Below are positions 38,149 to 46,517 of a stretch of 64,000 nt of DNA, one piece after another. The notes beneath the pieces are model-generated. The model was not told the origin of the DNA and did not search any database. It worked only from the letters and a program-made list of their open reading frames with translations. Every line of letters begins with the position of its first letter. The first letter of the stretch is position 1. Source of the stretch: Modestobacter marinus (GTDB taxonomy: Bacteria; Actinomycetota; Actinomycetes; Mycobacteriales; Geodermatophilaceae). The position numbers were made by a program, and so were the translations under genes. Where the stretch lies: the NCBI RefSeq assembly GCF_019799945.1, contig NZ_JABGCH010000004.1, positions 186,001 through 250,000 on the forward strand. Reading direction: 5' to 3'.

Positions 38149-38538
38149 TCAGGTCAGGATGTCGTCCGCGTCCGGGGTGGACCTCGGGCTGAGCTGCCGG
38201 CTGGGGTCGCCGCCGTCGGCCCGGACCAGCCCGGTCCTGCCCAGGACGAACAGCGCCACCAGCGTGACCGCGACGCCGAGCAGTCCGGCCGCGGCGTCGG
38301 CGAGGTCGGGGACGTTGAGGAAGGTCACCGCCGACTCGGTGACCACGTTCGCGACGCTCACCGCCGCTGCCCACGCCCACAGCTGCCAGCGAGGTCGGCG
38401 TTCCTGCAGCAGGCGTCCCCCGGCCGTCAGCAGCACCATGCTGGACAAGGCGACGTTGCTGATGTGGGTGCGCACGACGTCCCCAGCCGGGAGGGCCTGC
38501 CACAGATCCGGGCTGTGCGGGCCACGATGCACAGACAC
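38149..38538 (-). CDS. membrane protein, possibly 5'-truncated by frameshift
   Basis: From GTG 38538 this reads 129 residues with GDVVRTHISNVALSSMVLLTAGG, a helix at LWAWAAAVSVANVVTESAVTFL, another at AAAGLLGVAVTLVALFVLG and a polar tail. Upstream in this frame the codons look random, while a different frame further up (about 38545-38660) reads TELRFTGPAQLAVLGRTGLMG, which resembles a missing first helix. A one-base shift near 38540 would explain this. No family recognised; may be a pseudogene. Confidence 0.5.
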   Translation of the reverse strand: MSVHRGPHSPDLWQALPAGDVVRTHISNVALSSMVLLTAGGRLLQERRPRWQLWAWAAAVSVANVVTESAVTFLNVPDLADAAAGLLGVAVTLVALFVLGRTGLVRADGGDPSRQLSPRSTPDADDILT

Positions 38539-38930
38539 CCATGAGCCCCGTCCGGCCCAGCACAGCCAGCTGCGCCGGGCCGGTGAACCGGAGCTCGGTG
38601 GACGCCGGCCGGAGCCGGGCCGCGAGGCGGCTGACGGCCCCGTGCGGGGTCCGGCTGGCGGTTCTGGGCGTGGGTCTTTTCCCGTCGCGTGGTGGCGAGC
38701 CGTGCGGGTGATGGTCGCTGGGAACGTGCTGCACGTCCTCGGCGCCGGCACCCGACCGGCGGTCTCGCCGGAGAGCATCGGCGCACCTCGGGCGGAACTG
38801 CATGGCCGGCCCGGCGCCGTGCGTTCCTCTGTCATGTCGCCGGGCGATCAGTTCCGGCCGACCATCCGGTCAGAACTGGAGCCGGGTGCGTCCGTGGGGA
38901 CCGGTGACCAAGAGGAGAGGACGACGAGCC
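38539..38930. other. gap without an intact gene
   Basis: About 390 bases between the truncated membrane gene and the MFS start. The left part may be the out-of-frame 5' end of the membrane protein. The right part holds the MFS ribosome-binding site (AGAGGAGAGG near 38911). I see no convincing complete gene or RNA. Confidence 0.4.
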
Positions 38931-40454
38931 GTGGACGACCGGACGACGACGGGGAGCCCGAGCACGACGGAGGGCGCGGGTAAGGGCGAGGGCCGGCCCG
39001 GAGCGACGGCGACGAGCGCGCCGCGGCTGGACCTCCGCAGCGGCACGCAGCGGACGTTCGCCCACGTGCTGGTCAACGCGCTGCTGGTCTCCGTCGTGAA
39101 CTACACCCTCTGGTTCGCGGTGACGTTCTGGGTCTACCTGCAGACCCGCTCGGTCTTCGCCACCGGGGTCATCGCCGGGATCTTCCTGGTGGCGACGGCG
39201 TCCACCGGCATCTGGTTCGGCAGCATCGTCGACCACCACCAGAAGCAGCGGGTGCTGCAGGCGTCGGCGGCGACGTCGCTGGCGATCTACCTGGTCTGTC
39301 TGGCCGGCTACCTGCTCACCCCGGCCGAGGTCTTCCGCGACCCGTCGAGTCTGCGGCTGTGGGTCTTCGTGGTGCTGCTCATGCTCGGCGTCATCGCCGG
39401 CAACCTGCGCACGATCGCGCTGCCCACCCTGGTCACCCTGCTCGTCCCGGAGGGGCTGCGCGACCGGGCCAACGGGCTGGTCGGCACCACGTCCGGGGTG
39501 TCGTTCCTGGTCACCTCGGTGATCAGCGGCCTGCTCGTGGCGGCCGGCGGCATGCGGTACGTGCTGCTGCTCGCCGTCGCCGTCCTGGCCGGCTCGCTGC
39601 TGCACCTGGCCCGGGTGCAGGTCCCCGAGCGCCGCGTCCTCACCTCGGCGGCCGCCCACGGCCAGCCGCCCGGCTTGCCGGGCGGTGCTGCGGATCCGGG
39701 GCGCGGCGTTGACGTCCGGGGAACGCTGCGGCTGGTCCGCGGCGTCCCCGGCCTGCTCGCGCTGATCGCCTTCTCCTGCTTCAACAACTTCCTCGGCGGG
39801 ACGTTCATGGCGCTGATGGACGCCTACGGCCTGTCCCTGGTGTCCGTCCAGGTCTGGGGCCTGCTGTGGGGGGCGCTGAGCGCGGCGATGATCGTCGGCG
39901 GCCTCGCCGTCGCCCGGTTCGGGCTGGGCGCCAACCCGGTCCGCACACTGCTGCTGGTCAACGTCGTGCTGTGGCTGGGGACGGCGATCTTCCCGCTGCG
40001 GTCCTCGATCGTGCTGCTGGCGGTCGGGATGACCGTCTTCCTGTTCCTCATGCCGTTCGCGGAGGCATCGGAGCAGACCGTGCTGCAGCGCGTGGTCCCC
40101 TACGAGCGGCAGGGGCGGGTGTTCGGCTTCGCGCAGAGCGTGGAGCAGGCCGCGTCCCCGCTGACCGCCTTCCTCATCAGCCCGGTGACGCAGTTCGTCG
40201 TCATCCCGTTCATGACCGACGGCGCCGGCGCCCGCGCGATCGGCGGCTGGTTCGGCACCGGCCCCGACCGCGGCCTGGCCCTGGTGTTCGTGGTGACCGC
40301 CCTGGTCGGCCTGCTCGTCACCCTGCTCGCCCTGGCCAGCCGTCCTTACCGGCGGCTGTCCACCGCCTACCGCACCTCGGCCGTGTCGGCGGGCGCCGAC
40401 CACAGCCCGGCGGTCGAGGCGACCGTGGGCCCGTCAGCCTCTGACGCCGCCTGA
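38931..40454 (+). CDS. MFS transporter (MefA/DHA3-like)
   Basis: A 507-residue MFS permease with twelve hydrophobic segments starting at VLVNALLVSVVNYTLWFAVTFWV. A long polar N-terminus of about 50 residues and a polar tail flank the core. The organisation, with NGLVGTTSGVSFLVTSVISG and PYERQGRVFGFAQSVEQAASP, resembles DHA3-type drug exporters. GTG 38931 behind AGAGGAGAGG is the best start. No regulator adjoins it; the substrate is unknown. Confidence 0.88.
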   Translation: MDDRTTTGSPSTTEGAGKGEGRPGATATSAPRLDLRSGTQRTFAHVLVNALLVSVVNYTLWFAVTFWVYLQTRSVFATGVIAGIFLVATASTGIWFGSIVDHHQKQRVLQASAATSLAIYLVCLAGYLLTPAEVFRDPSSLRLWVFVVLLMLGVIAGNLRTIALPTLVTLLVPEGLRDRANGLVGTTSGVSFLVTSVISGLLVAAGGMRYVLLLAVAVLAGSLLHLARVQVPERRVLTSAAAHGQPPGLPGGAADPGRGVDVRGTLRLVRGVPGLLALIAFSCFNNFLGGTFMALMDAYGLSLVSVQVWGLLWGALSAAMIVGGLAVARFGLGANPVRTLLLVNVVLWLGTAIFPLRSSIVLLAVGMTVFLFLMPFAEASEQTVLQRVVPYERQGRVFGFAQSVEQAASPLTAFLISPVTQFVVIPFMTDGAGARAIGGWFGTGPDRGLALVFVVTALVGLLVTLLALASRPYRRLSTAYRTSAVSAGADHSPAVEATVGPSASDAA

Positions 40455-40772
40455 CGCAGCCGGGACCGCGATCGGCGGGCGCGTAGCGCCGAGGCCCCTG
40501 GCGTGAGGTCGGGCACAGGCGGGGTGCAACGACCCAGGCCCGGCATCGACCTCCGCGTGCCTGACGTCCGGGGGCTCACGCGCCGCCGTGAGACGGACTT
40601 CGGCCGGGTGACGGCCGCCCGCTGTCGACGCCGTCCGCGCCGAGATCTGCGAGACGCTTCGTCTGGCAGGAACGTCGACAGCGCCCATTGCCGAGGCGAG
40701 GGCGCCACCACCCCGGGCGCGGCTGACCGGTCGGAGCCTGCCCGGAGGCCCGGGCCGGCTCTTCCGGCGATG
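40455..40772. other. 318-base gap, no gene seen
   Basis: Only random-looking frames with mixed third-position use occur here between the MFS gene and a convergent 157-aa gene. I found no clear long hairpin, tRNA or operator. Confidence 0.45.
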
Positions 40773-41246
40773 TCACCCGTCGACGCGATCCCGCAGGTAG
40801 TCGCTGATGGCGTCCCGCAGGCTGCGCAGCGCGTCGAGGTCGTCCCGGTCGCGCTTCCATCGCCGGAACAGGGCGTCGATGCGGCGCACGCTCCGCTCCT
40901 CCCGAAGGACGGCGTTCTCGGGCTCCGGCTCCACCAACTCCGCTCGCCCGCCCCCTAGCCGGACGCCGTCGCGACGTCCGTAGCGCTCCTGGTAGGGAAC
41001 CCCGTCGCTGCTCATGCAGCGCACGAAGATCTCGGCCCCGGTCAGGCGCACCACGGTTCCGGTCCTCCGCTCGGGCTCGCGGTAGGGCTGGGATGCCTCG
41101 ATCGTCACCTCATCGCCGACGGTGAGGGCAGCAAGCCGGTCGGCAGACAGTCGGTTCTCAGCGCTCAGGGGGGCCTCCGTGCTGCTCGGAACGGCTCCCC
41201 CTGGACGGCGTGACCGTAGCTTCCGGCCTCGCCCCGGAACAGGCAT
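40773..41246 (-). CDS. hypothetical protein with small beta-barrel core, about 157 aa
   Basis: Up to 157 residues. The confident part begins about residue 28 with ENRLSADRLAALTVGDEVTIEA, followed by a short strand-rich segment (RTGTVVRLTGAEIFVRC, PYQERYGRRDGVRLGGG) like an SH3-type barrel. A charged helical tail follows (LFRRWKRDRDDLDALRSLRDAISDYL). The only in-frame ATG is at 41246; its first 27 residues are basic and low complexity, so the true start could be a rare codon downstream. Possibly nucleic-acid binding. Orphan gene. Confidence 0.6.
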   Translation of the reverse strand: MPVPGRGRKLRSRRPGGAVPSSTEAPLSAENRLSADRLAALTVGDEVTIEASQPYREPERRTGTVVRLTGAEIFVRCMSSDGVPYQERYGRRDGVRLGGGRAELVEPEPENAVLREERSVRRIDALFRRWKRDRDDLDALRSLRDAISDYLRDRVDG

Positions 41247-41562
41247 ACGTGCAGCTACGTGCCGTTACCGGCGTCAGCCGGAACCGACACCACGACTGGG
41301 CTCAATCGTCCGCTACCCGGCGCGAAGCCGAGTTCCCACCGTTCTCCCCGCACGAAGGCAGGGAGGACGAGGAAGATCGGATCAACCCGGTGGTCTTCTC
41401 CATCCACGCCCGCAGGGACAGGACCTGCTCTTGCGGACAGGCCGTCGACAACGCGACGTGGCCGCGCCGCCGGTCGCCTTCCCGGCCATCCTGCGCCGGA
41501 CTAACCTGGGCTCCCGTTCGGCGGGAACACCGGGCGGGGCCCTGAGGGAAGCGGAGTTCGCC
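41247..41562. other. 316-base gap, no gene seen
   Basis: Lies between divergent genes. Third-position use is mixed and lower in GC than the neighbours, and no frame resembles a protein. Probably holds promoters for both sides. GGGAAGCGGAG before 41563 is the downstream ribosome-binding site. Confidence 0.45.
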
Positions 41563-41871
41563 ATGACCCACGGGCTTGTCATGAACGTCCCGGCACCGAT
41601 CACGTTCTACGACGCCTTGCATGGCGAGGTGGCGCGGCGCAGCACCGCTGGGGTCGACGGCCTGCTGCTGCACGTAGGCCGGGCAACGGACGATGGCTTC
41701 CAGGTGCTGGAAATCTGGGAGTCGAAGGAGAAGTGCGACCGCTTCTTCGCTGAGGTCGTCGGGCCGGCGATCGCCTCCGTGTCGGGCGGCCAGACGCCGC
41801 CGGGCGAACCGGTGATAGCGGAGTTCGAGCCGCGTGGCCTGATCATTCCCAGCGCGGCCATCGCCGTCTGA
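41563..41871 (+). CDS. small alpha-beta barrel protein, 102 aa
   Basis: A 102-residue protein (MTHGLVMNVPAPITFYDALH...) with the strand-helix-strand pattern of dimeric alpha-beta barrel proteins. GLLLHVGRATDDGFQVLEIWESKEKCDRFF is typical of antibiotic-biosynthesis monooxygenase-like relatives, where the strand and following helix form the dimer barrel. No catalytic residue can be assigned. A weak GAAGCGGAG leads the ATG. Orphan in a ragged region; codon third positions are slightly less extreme than elsewhere. Confidence 0.72.
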   Translation: MTHGLVMNVPAPITFYDALHGEVARRSTAGVDGLLLHVGRATDDGFQVLEIWESKEKCDRFFAEVVGPAIASVSGGQTPPGEPVIAEFEPRGLIIPSAAIAV

Positions 41872-42047
41872 CGGATGAGTCGGCGTCCACCAGCCACGAC
41901 GGGGCGCGGCCATGGGTCTCCCGCGGCGCGGCAACGGGGCCCATCTCACCGGAGCGACTGGACGTCCTTGGGCGGGCCGCTCGGGGACGTGGAGCGGCTT
42001 CACGGACAGCGGCTCAAGTCTCGCGCAGGGTGGTTTCGCGCTGATCC

Positions 42048-42239
42048 CTAGCGCTTGCGGCTGAAGACTTGCACGAGAAGCACGATTCCGGCGCCGCACG
42101 AGACGTAGCCGCAGAGCAAGATCAGCCCACCTCCGATATCGGCAGGCTGACGGATCAACGAGTAGAGCCCGACGAGCAAGAGGGCCACAACGATGAGGAC
42201 GAACGGCGCAGCGAAGCCTGGCCCGGTAGATCGGCTCAC
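42048..42239 (-). CDS. small two-helix membrane protein
   Basis: A 63-residue product from GTG 42239 with two transmembrane segments (APFVLIVVALLLVGLYSLI and GLILLCGYVSCGAGIVLLVQVF) and a basic SRKR end. Starts at 42251 (GTG) or 42281 (ATG) are alternatives; a GGAGGGGG stretch near 42258 suits the shorter choices. No family recognised. Confidence 0.5.
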   Translation of the reverse strand: MSRSTGPGFAAPFVLIVVALLLVGLYSLIRQPADIGGGLILLCGYVSCGAGIVLLVQVFSRKR

Positions 42240-42507
42240 GGAGTTGGCCACCCCCTCCAGTCGGCTCCTGGAGTGGATCATGGGCGTCCATCGACCGCAC
42301 AACAGGTCACCCGATCGATTCGTCGTGCGACGCCGACACCAGCGTGATGTCCCAGAGTGGGCCGCTCACGGATACGGGGCGGTCTCCGGGACACCTGGTG
42401 AGCTCCTCTGCCGCTCAGGCCCACCGGAGGCCGCCGCACCACGAGTTCGGCCGGCCGGTGACCGCGGGTCACCCGGCGCAACTCCTGCCGTGGCCGGCTC
42501 GTCTGGG

Positions 42508-43128
42508 TCAGGAGACGCGGACGAACTCCCGCCCGTTCCAGTGCCAGCGCACGGTGATGGGGATCGACGGGCCGCTGGCGTGGGAGTCCTCCGGCGCGTA
42601 GGCCGTCATCGCGGCGACGATGTCGCCGCCCTGGACCGACAGTCCGGCCGGGTCGTAGAGCGGCGGCAGGATCGTCGCCTCGCGCAGGGTGAGTGGGCTG
42701 GGCAGCAGGCCGAGCCGTTGGCCGGACGCGGCGAACACCTGCACCTCCTGGACGATGCCGTTGGACGGCTGCGGTGAGCACTGCAGCAGCACGACCGTGT
42801 CCGGTTCGCCGTCCCCGTCGACGTCCCCCCGGGCCTCGGCCTCCAACCGGACCTCGTAGTGGTCGTAGTACGGGGGCCGGCTCCCGTCGGCGGGCACCCA
42901 CGCGGCCCCGCCGGTGAGCGTCGCTGGCATACCGTCCGGGACGATCCCGTCGCACGTCACGCGGTAGGTGGCATCACGCCAGTCGGACGCCGCCGCCGAA
43001 GAACCAGCGGTGGCCTCACCGCCGCCCGTGGCGGCGCAGCCGGCCAGCAGGCACCCCGCCATGCTCGCGGCCAGGAGTCCGGTCGGTGTCGACAGCCGGG
43101 GTCCCGGCACCATCCACGACAGGGACAT
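42508..43128 (-). CDS. secreted lipoprotein with DVDGDGEPD repeat-like motif
   Basis: A 206-residue predicted lipoprotein. The signal region has a hydrophobic core and lipobox LLAGC near Cys31, followed by a flexible Gly/Ala/Ser linker. The mature part contains ARGDVDGDGEPDTVVLLQC, an FG-GAP/EF-hand-like calcium loop, and ends in SIPITVRWHWNGREFVRVS. It should be anchored outside the cell membrane. Function unknown. Starts ATG 43128; an internal ATG at 43113 is possible. Confidence 0.75.
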   Translation of the reverse strand: MSLSWMVPGPRLSTPTGLLAASMAGCLLAGCAATGGGEATAGSSAAASDWRDATYRVTCDGIVPDGMPATLTGGAAWVPADGSRPPYYDHYEVRLEAEARGDVDGDGEPDTVVLLQCSPQPSNGIVQEVQVFAASGQRLGLLPSPLTLREATILPPLYDPAGLSVQGGDIVAAMTAYAPEDSHASGPSIPITVRWHWNGREFVRVS

Positions 43129-43413
43129 CGGCCCATCCCCCTCGGCCGGTAGTGCGAGGGCATCCCCTCAACACCGAGCGTGCCACCGGAAGGCTGTCTG
43201 TGGTGGGTCACCGCGGCCCGCGGGGTACGGGTCCCACCCGCGCTGCCGGGTGGAGCGGCTCATGAGTGAGCTCGGACTAGCAGGCGCGGCGCTGCGAGCG
43301 TGGCGGCCGTGGCCCGTTCCTCGTCGGTTCCCGTCGGAAAACGGCCGCCCAGCACCGTCACGAGCACGCGCTCGGGAACACGCAGCAGGTCGGGGACGGT
43401 GGGCGGCGCGCCG
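43129..43413. other. gap with a coding-like minus-strand stretch
   Basis: Between two minus-strand genes. On the minus strand, 43260-43410 has a codon-biased open frame reading VPDLLRVPERVLVTVLGG and ending LLVRAHS at TGA 43260, but no start with a ribosome-binding site is clear. It may be a gene remnant or the end of a frameshifted copy of the upstream gene. The rest looks empty. Confidence 0.3.
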
Positions 43414-43827
43414 TCAACCGACGTCCGGGCTGCCGACCTCTGCCCGGATCGCCGTGAGCATCTGCTCGTTCTCCTCGCGCCGGGCCTCGAGCAGGCGGCG
43501 CAGATCGTCCTCGGCCGCGACGTGACCCTGGAAGGCGTCGAGGACGTCGGTCGTGGTGATCGCGGCGATGTCGTGAGCACCCATCGGCAGGTCGACTGCC
43601 GAGGTCATCTCCGCAGCGGCAGCCTGGAGATCGGCGGCGGCGCTGTGCAGCCGGTGCGCCACACGCTCGTAGACACCCTGTTCCTGTGCCGCAGCGGCAT
43701 CGCCGGGGTCGAGAGCGCGGACGTGGACCTCGAGGTTCTCCGCCAGGCCGGCGGCGACCGCGGCCAGCGCGGCCGGCACCACCGCGCTCTGCGCCAGGCC
43801 GCGCCCGCAGGTCGGCTGCTCCTCCAC
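43414..43827 (-). CDS. hypothetical helical protein, 137 aa
   Basis: A 137-residue, almost wholly helical protein from GTG 43827 behind AGAGGAGCC. The sequence is rich in Ala, Glu and Arg (VPAALAAVAAGLAENLEVHV, VAHRLHSAAADLQAAAAEM, DDLRRLLEARREENEQML) and suggests a helical bundle like those binding partners or lipids. No signal or membrane segment. No family recognised. An adjoining coding-like frame downstream may be related. Confidence 0.65.
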   Translation of the reverse strand: MEEQPTCGRGLAQSAVVPAALAAVAAGLAENLEVHVRALDPGDAAAAQEQGVYERVAHRLHSAAADLQAAAAEMTSAVDLPMGAHDIAAITTTDVLDAFQGHVAAEDDLRRLLEARREENEQMLTAIRAEVGSPDVG

Positions 43828-43968
43828 CGTCTGGCTCCTCTCGTCACACTGAGATCTGCAGCAGGGCAGTCCGCTGGCCGCCCGCAGCGGTGCATCACTC
43901 TGCCCTGCTTCGCCGGCCAGATGATCGATCGCGCCACAGCGGGTGCGGGTTCCCTTGGCGTCGCGGAC

Positions 43969-44099
43969 ATGACCGTCCGGCGGATGGACCATGTCGGAGT
44001 CGTCGTCGACCACCTCGCGGCTGCTGTCGCCGTCATGCCCGAGCCGACGGCACCGAACGCGTTCGGCCTCTCATCGTCGCGCTCGCTGAAGAACTCGGC
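43969..44099 (+). pseudogene. remnant of a VOC (glyoxalase-like) family gene
   Basis: ATG 43969 opens with MTVRRMDHVGVVVDHLAAAV, the standard N-terminus of a vicinal oxygen chelate protein including its first metal His. After about 22 codons the family similarity stops. At 44070-44099, in another frame, LIVALAEELG matches the usual end of such proteins. Roughly 100 residues of the centre are missing and the ends are in different frames, so this is a deletion scar of a dead gene. Confidence 0.6.
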
Positions 44100-44171
44100 C
44101 GACTCGTGTCGGGAAGAGAAGCCGTGGGGACGACGCGCCCTCGAGGTGGGCCGGCGGGAAGCGTCGCCGGC

Positions 44172-44783
44172 TCAGCCGGTGGGGGAGGCCTGGAGCATCC
44201 GGCCGGTCAGCCATTCCGCGGCCACCTGCCGCGCGCGTTCCACCGGGTTCCCGGTGTCCAGCCCGGGGGCGACCGCCTGCCGCGCCATGCGCGCCAGCGC
44301 CCCGTCGTAGAAGGCGAGCAGACCGTCCGCGACCTCGGTGGGGTCCACGACCCCGGCCTCCTCGGCCAGCTCGGAAAGGCGCTCGGCAAGCAGCCGGGAG
44401 TCGGCGGCCAGCCACTGCTGGCCGGGGTGGTCCGGCGGCAGCTCGGTGGCCGCGGCGAGGAACGCGCAGCCGCGCCGGTTGCCCTCGGCCTCGCGGTACC
44501 GCACGACCGCGTCGAAGACCGACAGCAGCCGGTCGACCGGGTCGGTCCGCTCGGCGAGGACCTCGTCCCAGCTCTGCCGCCAGTGCCGGAAGCGGTGCTC
44601 CAGGTACGCCGCCACCAAGCCGTCCTTGCCGGCGAAGTGGGCGTACAGGGTCGCGGGTGACACCTGGGCGCGGGCCAGGACGGCGTCCACCCCGGTCGCG
44701 GCGATCCCGGACTCGTAGAACAGCTCGCCGGCGGCGTCGAGCAACCGCTGCCGGGCCGGTCGACTGGCAGGGGCACGGGTCAT
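44172..44783 (-). CDS. TetR family transcriptional regulator
   Basis: A 203-residue TetR/AcrR regulator. The N-terminal helix-turn-helix is in about residues 12-57 (RLLDAAGELFYESGI ... VSPATLYAHFAGKDGLV). The C-terminal ligand-binding domain has GCAFLAAATELPPDHPG, seen in LmrA/YxaF-like relatives. ATG 44783 lies six bases from the -10-like TATGCT (44795-44790), so the transcript should be leaderless. A perfect palindrome separates it from the divergent MFS pump, which it most likely represses. Confidence 0.9.
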   Translation of the reverse strand: MTRAPASRPARQRLLDAAGELFYESGIAATGVDAVLARAQVSPATLYAHFAGKDGLVAAYLEHRFRHWRQSWDEVLAERTDPVDRLLSVFDAVVRYREAEGNRRGCAFLAAATELPPDHPGQQWLAADSRLLAERLSELAEEAGVVDPTEVADGLLAFYDGALARMARQAVAPGLDTGNPVERARQVAAEWLTGRMLQASPTG

Positions 44784-44789
44784 GCGCCT

Positions 44790-44821
44790 AGCATAACGAT
44801 CGTTATGCTGAAACGATCGTT
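44790..44821. promoter_or_regulatory. TetR operator: perfect 20-bp palindrome plus partial second site
   Basis: AGCATAACGATCGTTATGCT at 44790-44809 is a perfect palindrome. A second core AACGATCGTT with one flank (ATG) repeats at 44812-44821. The sites cover the likely -10 of the TetR gene (TATGCT on the minus strand) and of the divergent MFS gene (TATGGT at 44821-44826), fitting autorepression and pump control. Confidence 0.82.
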
Positions 44822-44873
44822 ATGGTCGGCCTCGGGCTCGTCCAGTGGAGTTCCCGACCCTCACGCGCCGCGC

Positions 44874-46211
44874 ATGCTGGTGATCAGCGGGCTGTTGGTC
44901 ATCGCGGTCACCTACGGCCTGACCCGGTACGGGTTCGGCCTCTACCTGCCCCAGTTCCGGGCGGACCTCGGGCTCTCCTCCGGCGTCGCCGGCGGCATCG
45001 CTGCGAGCAGCTACCTCGCCTACTGCGTCGCGGCGGTCGTGGGGCTGCGGCTGGTCGACCGCGGGCGGGCGCGCGCGGCGCTGTGGGGAGCCGGCCTCAG
45101 CGCCGCGGTGGGCTCGCTGGTGGTCGCCGCTGCCTGGACGACGCCGGTCCTGGCCATCGGGGCGCTCGTCGCCGGCAGCGGAGCAGGAGCCGCGAGCCCG
45201 GCCCTGGTGGCCGCGGTGGCCGGCACCGTGTCGCCGTCCACCGAACCCCGCTCCCAGGCGGTGGTGAACAGCGGCACCGGGGCGGGGGTCATGTTCGGCG
45301 GCCTGGTGGTGCTCGCCTGGCCGGCGGAGTGGCGGTGGGCATGGCTCGGCTTCGCCGGGAGCGCCCTGCTCCTGACCTGGTGGGCCGACCGGTCCGCAAG
45401 CTGGAGCTCACCCGCCGACGAGCACGATCCGCCGAGTTCCGGGGTCCGGCCACGGCGCGTCGCCCCGGCGCTGGCCGCCGCGCTGCTTGCCGGCGCCGGG
45501 GGCGCCGGGGTGTGGACGTTCGGCCGGGACGTGATGACCGGGAGTGGCCTGTCCGCTCAGGTCACCGCCCTGCTGTGGTGCCTGTTCGGGGGCGCCGCCC
45601 TGCTCGGCGGCCTGAGCGGGAGCCTGGTGCGCGCCGCCGGCCTCACCGTCGCCTGGGTGGTCTCGGTCGGGGTGACCGCCGCGGGCACGGTCCTGCTCGC
45701 CTGGCGGCCGGGGACCGTCGTCGTCGCGGCGGCGGCGCTGGCGCTGTTTGGCAGCGGTTTCGTGGCCGTGAGCGGCGTGCTCATCGCCTGGGGGAGCCGA
45801 CTGGCGCCGGAGGCGGGCGCGCAGGCCACGGCCCTGCTGTTCGTCGCGCTGACCATCGGCCAGGCCGCCGGCGCGGTCCTCCTCGGCGTCCTCACCGACG
45901 CCGCCGGCACCTCGGCCGCGTTCCTCACCGCCGCGGGCCTCGTGTCGGCCGCCGCGGCCGCCGCCCCGCACCGGGGGAAGTTCCCGGCGCCGGAATCCCC
46001 GGTGGGCGCCCGCGGCCTCGCCCGGCAGCACTCCTCCGGCGGTGACGGGCGACCCGCGTGCGCGGCCGTTGCGTCGGGCGGCGCCCTCCCACCGGCTCGT
46101 CAGCGTGTCCGGGACGACCGCGGGGAGGCCGCGACCGCGCGCTGCGCCGCCCGCGCGAGCCGGGACGGCGCCGGGTGCCAGACTTCGGCGTCCCGGGGGT
46201 CCCACACGTAG
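44874..46211 (+). CDS. MFS transporter under TetR control
   Basis: MFS permease beginning MLVISGLLVIAVTYGLTRYGFGLYLPQFR, of the YbfB/CynX-like kind, with twelve helices to about nucleotide 45960. ATG 44874 fits a promoter in the palindrome region; an upstream ATG at 44805 lies inside the operator. The frame stays open some 80 codons past the last helix in Arg/Ala-rich, low-complexity sequence, longer than the family's tail, so the natural stop may have been lost. Divergent from its TetR regulator; likely drug or metabolite efflux. Confidence 0.85.
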   Translation: MLVISGLLVIAVTYGLTRYGFGLYLPQFRADLGLSSGVAGGIAASSYLAYCVAAVVGLRLVDRGRARAALWGAGLSAAVGSLVVAAAWTTPVLAIGALVAGSGAGAASPALVAAVAGTVSPSTEPRSQAVVNSGTGAGVMFGGLVVLAWPAEWRWAWLGFAGSALLLTWWADRSASWSSPADEHDPPSSGVRPRRVAPALAAALLAGAGGAGVWTFGRDVMTGSGLSAQVTALLWCLFGGAALLGGLSGSLVRAAGLTVAWVVSVGVTAAGTVLLAWRPGTVVVAAAALALFGSGFVAVSGVLIAWGSRLAPEAGAQATALLFVALTIGQAAGAVLLGVLTDAAGTSAAFLTAAGLVSAAAAAAPHRGKFPAPESPVGARGLARQHSSGGDGRPACAAVASGGALPPARQRVRDDRGEAATARCAARASRDGAGCQTSASRGSHT

Positions 46212-46252
46212 GCCAGGGTGCGGCCCGGCAGGTGCCGCGTACCGTGCGCCGC

Positions 46253-46477
46253 ATGGGTGACCTGGCCCTCGCCGCCGAGGTCGTCGTGGCGGTCGTCGCG
46301 GTCCCGGTCGCCGTCGCGCTGCTCGGGCACCGGGCGCGTCGGCGGGGCATCGGCGGGTCGGTGCCGGCGCCCCTCGAGGAGATCGGGGACCCGGTGGCGA
46401 ACCGGACCAACATCGAGGTCCAGGTGCACGCCGAGCGCACGACCCCCGCCCCGGCGCCCGGCGACCGCCGGCTCTGA
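46253..46477 (+). CDS. small single-helix membrane protein, 74 aa
   Basis: A 74-residue protein with one N-terminal transmembrane helix (LALAAEVVVAVVAVPVAVALLG), a basic stop (HRARRRG) and a polar tail containing PVANRTNIEVQVHAERT. Codon bias matches real genes. Starts at ATG 46253, 41 bases before the PLP decarboxylase start region ends. Function unknown; topology suggests the tail is cytosolic. Confidence 0.6.
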   Translation: MGDLALAAEVVVAVVAVPVAVALLGHRARRRGIGGSVPAPLEEIGDPVANRTNIEVQVHAERTTPAPAPGDRRL

Positions 46478-46517
46478 GGACGCCCGGCAGCGCCTCCTCC
46501 GGTGGGAGCATGCCGGG

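Noticed and set aside
44805-44873. ATG inside the palindrome as the MFS start
   Set aside because: It lies within the operator, upstream of the likely transcription start, and adds a polar segment unlike the family.
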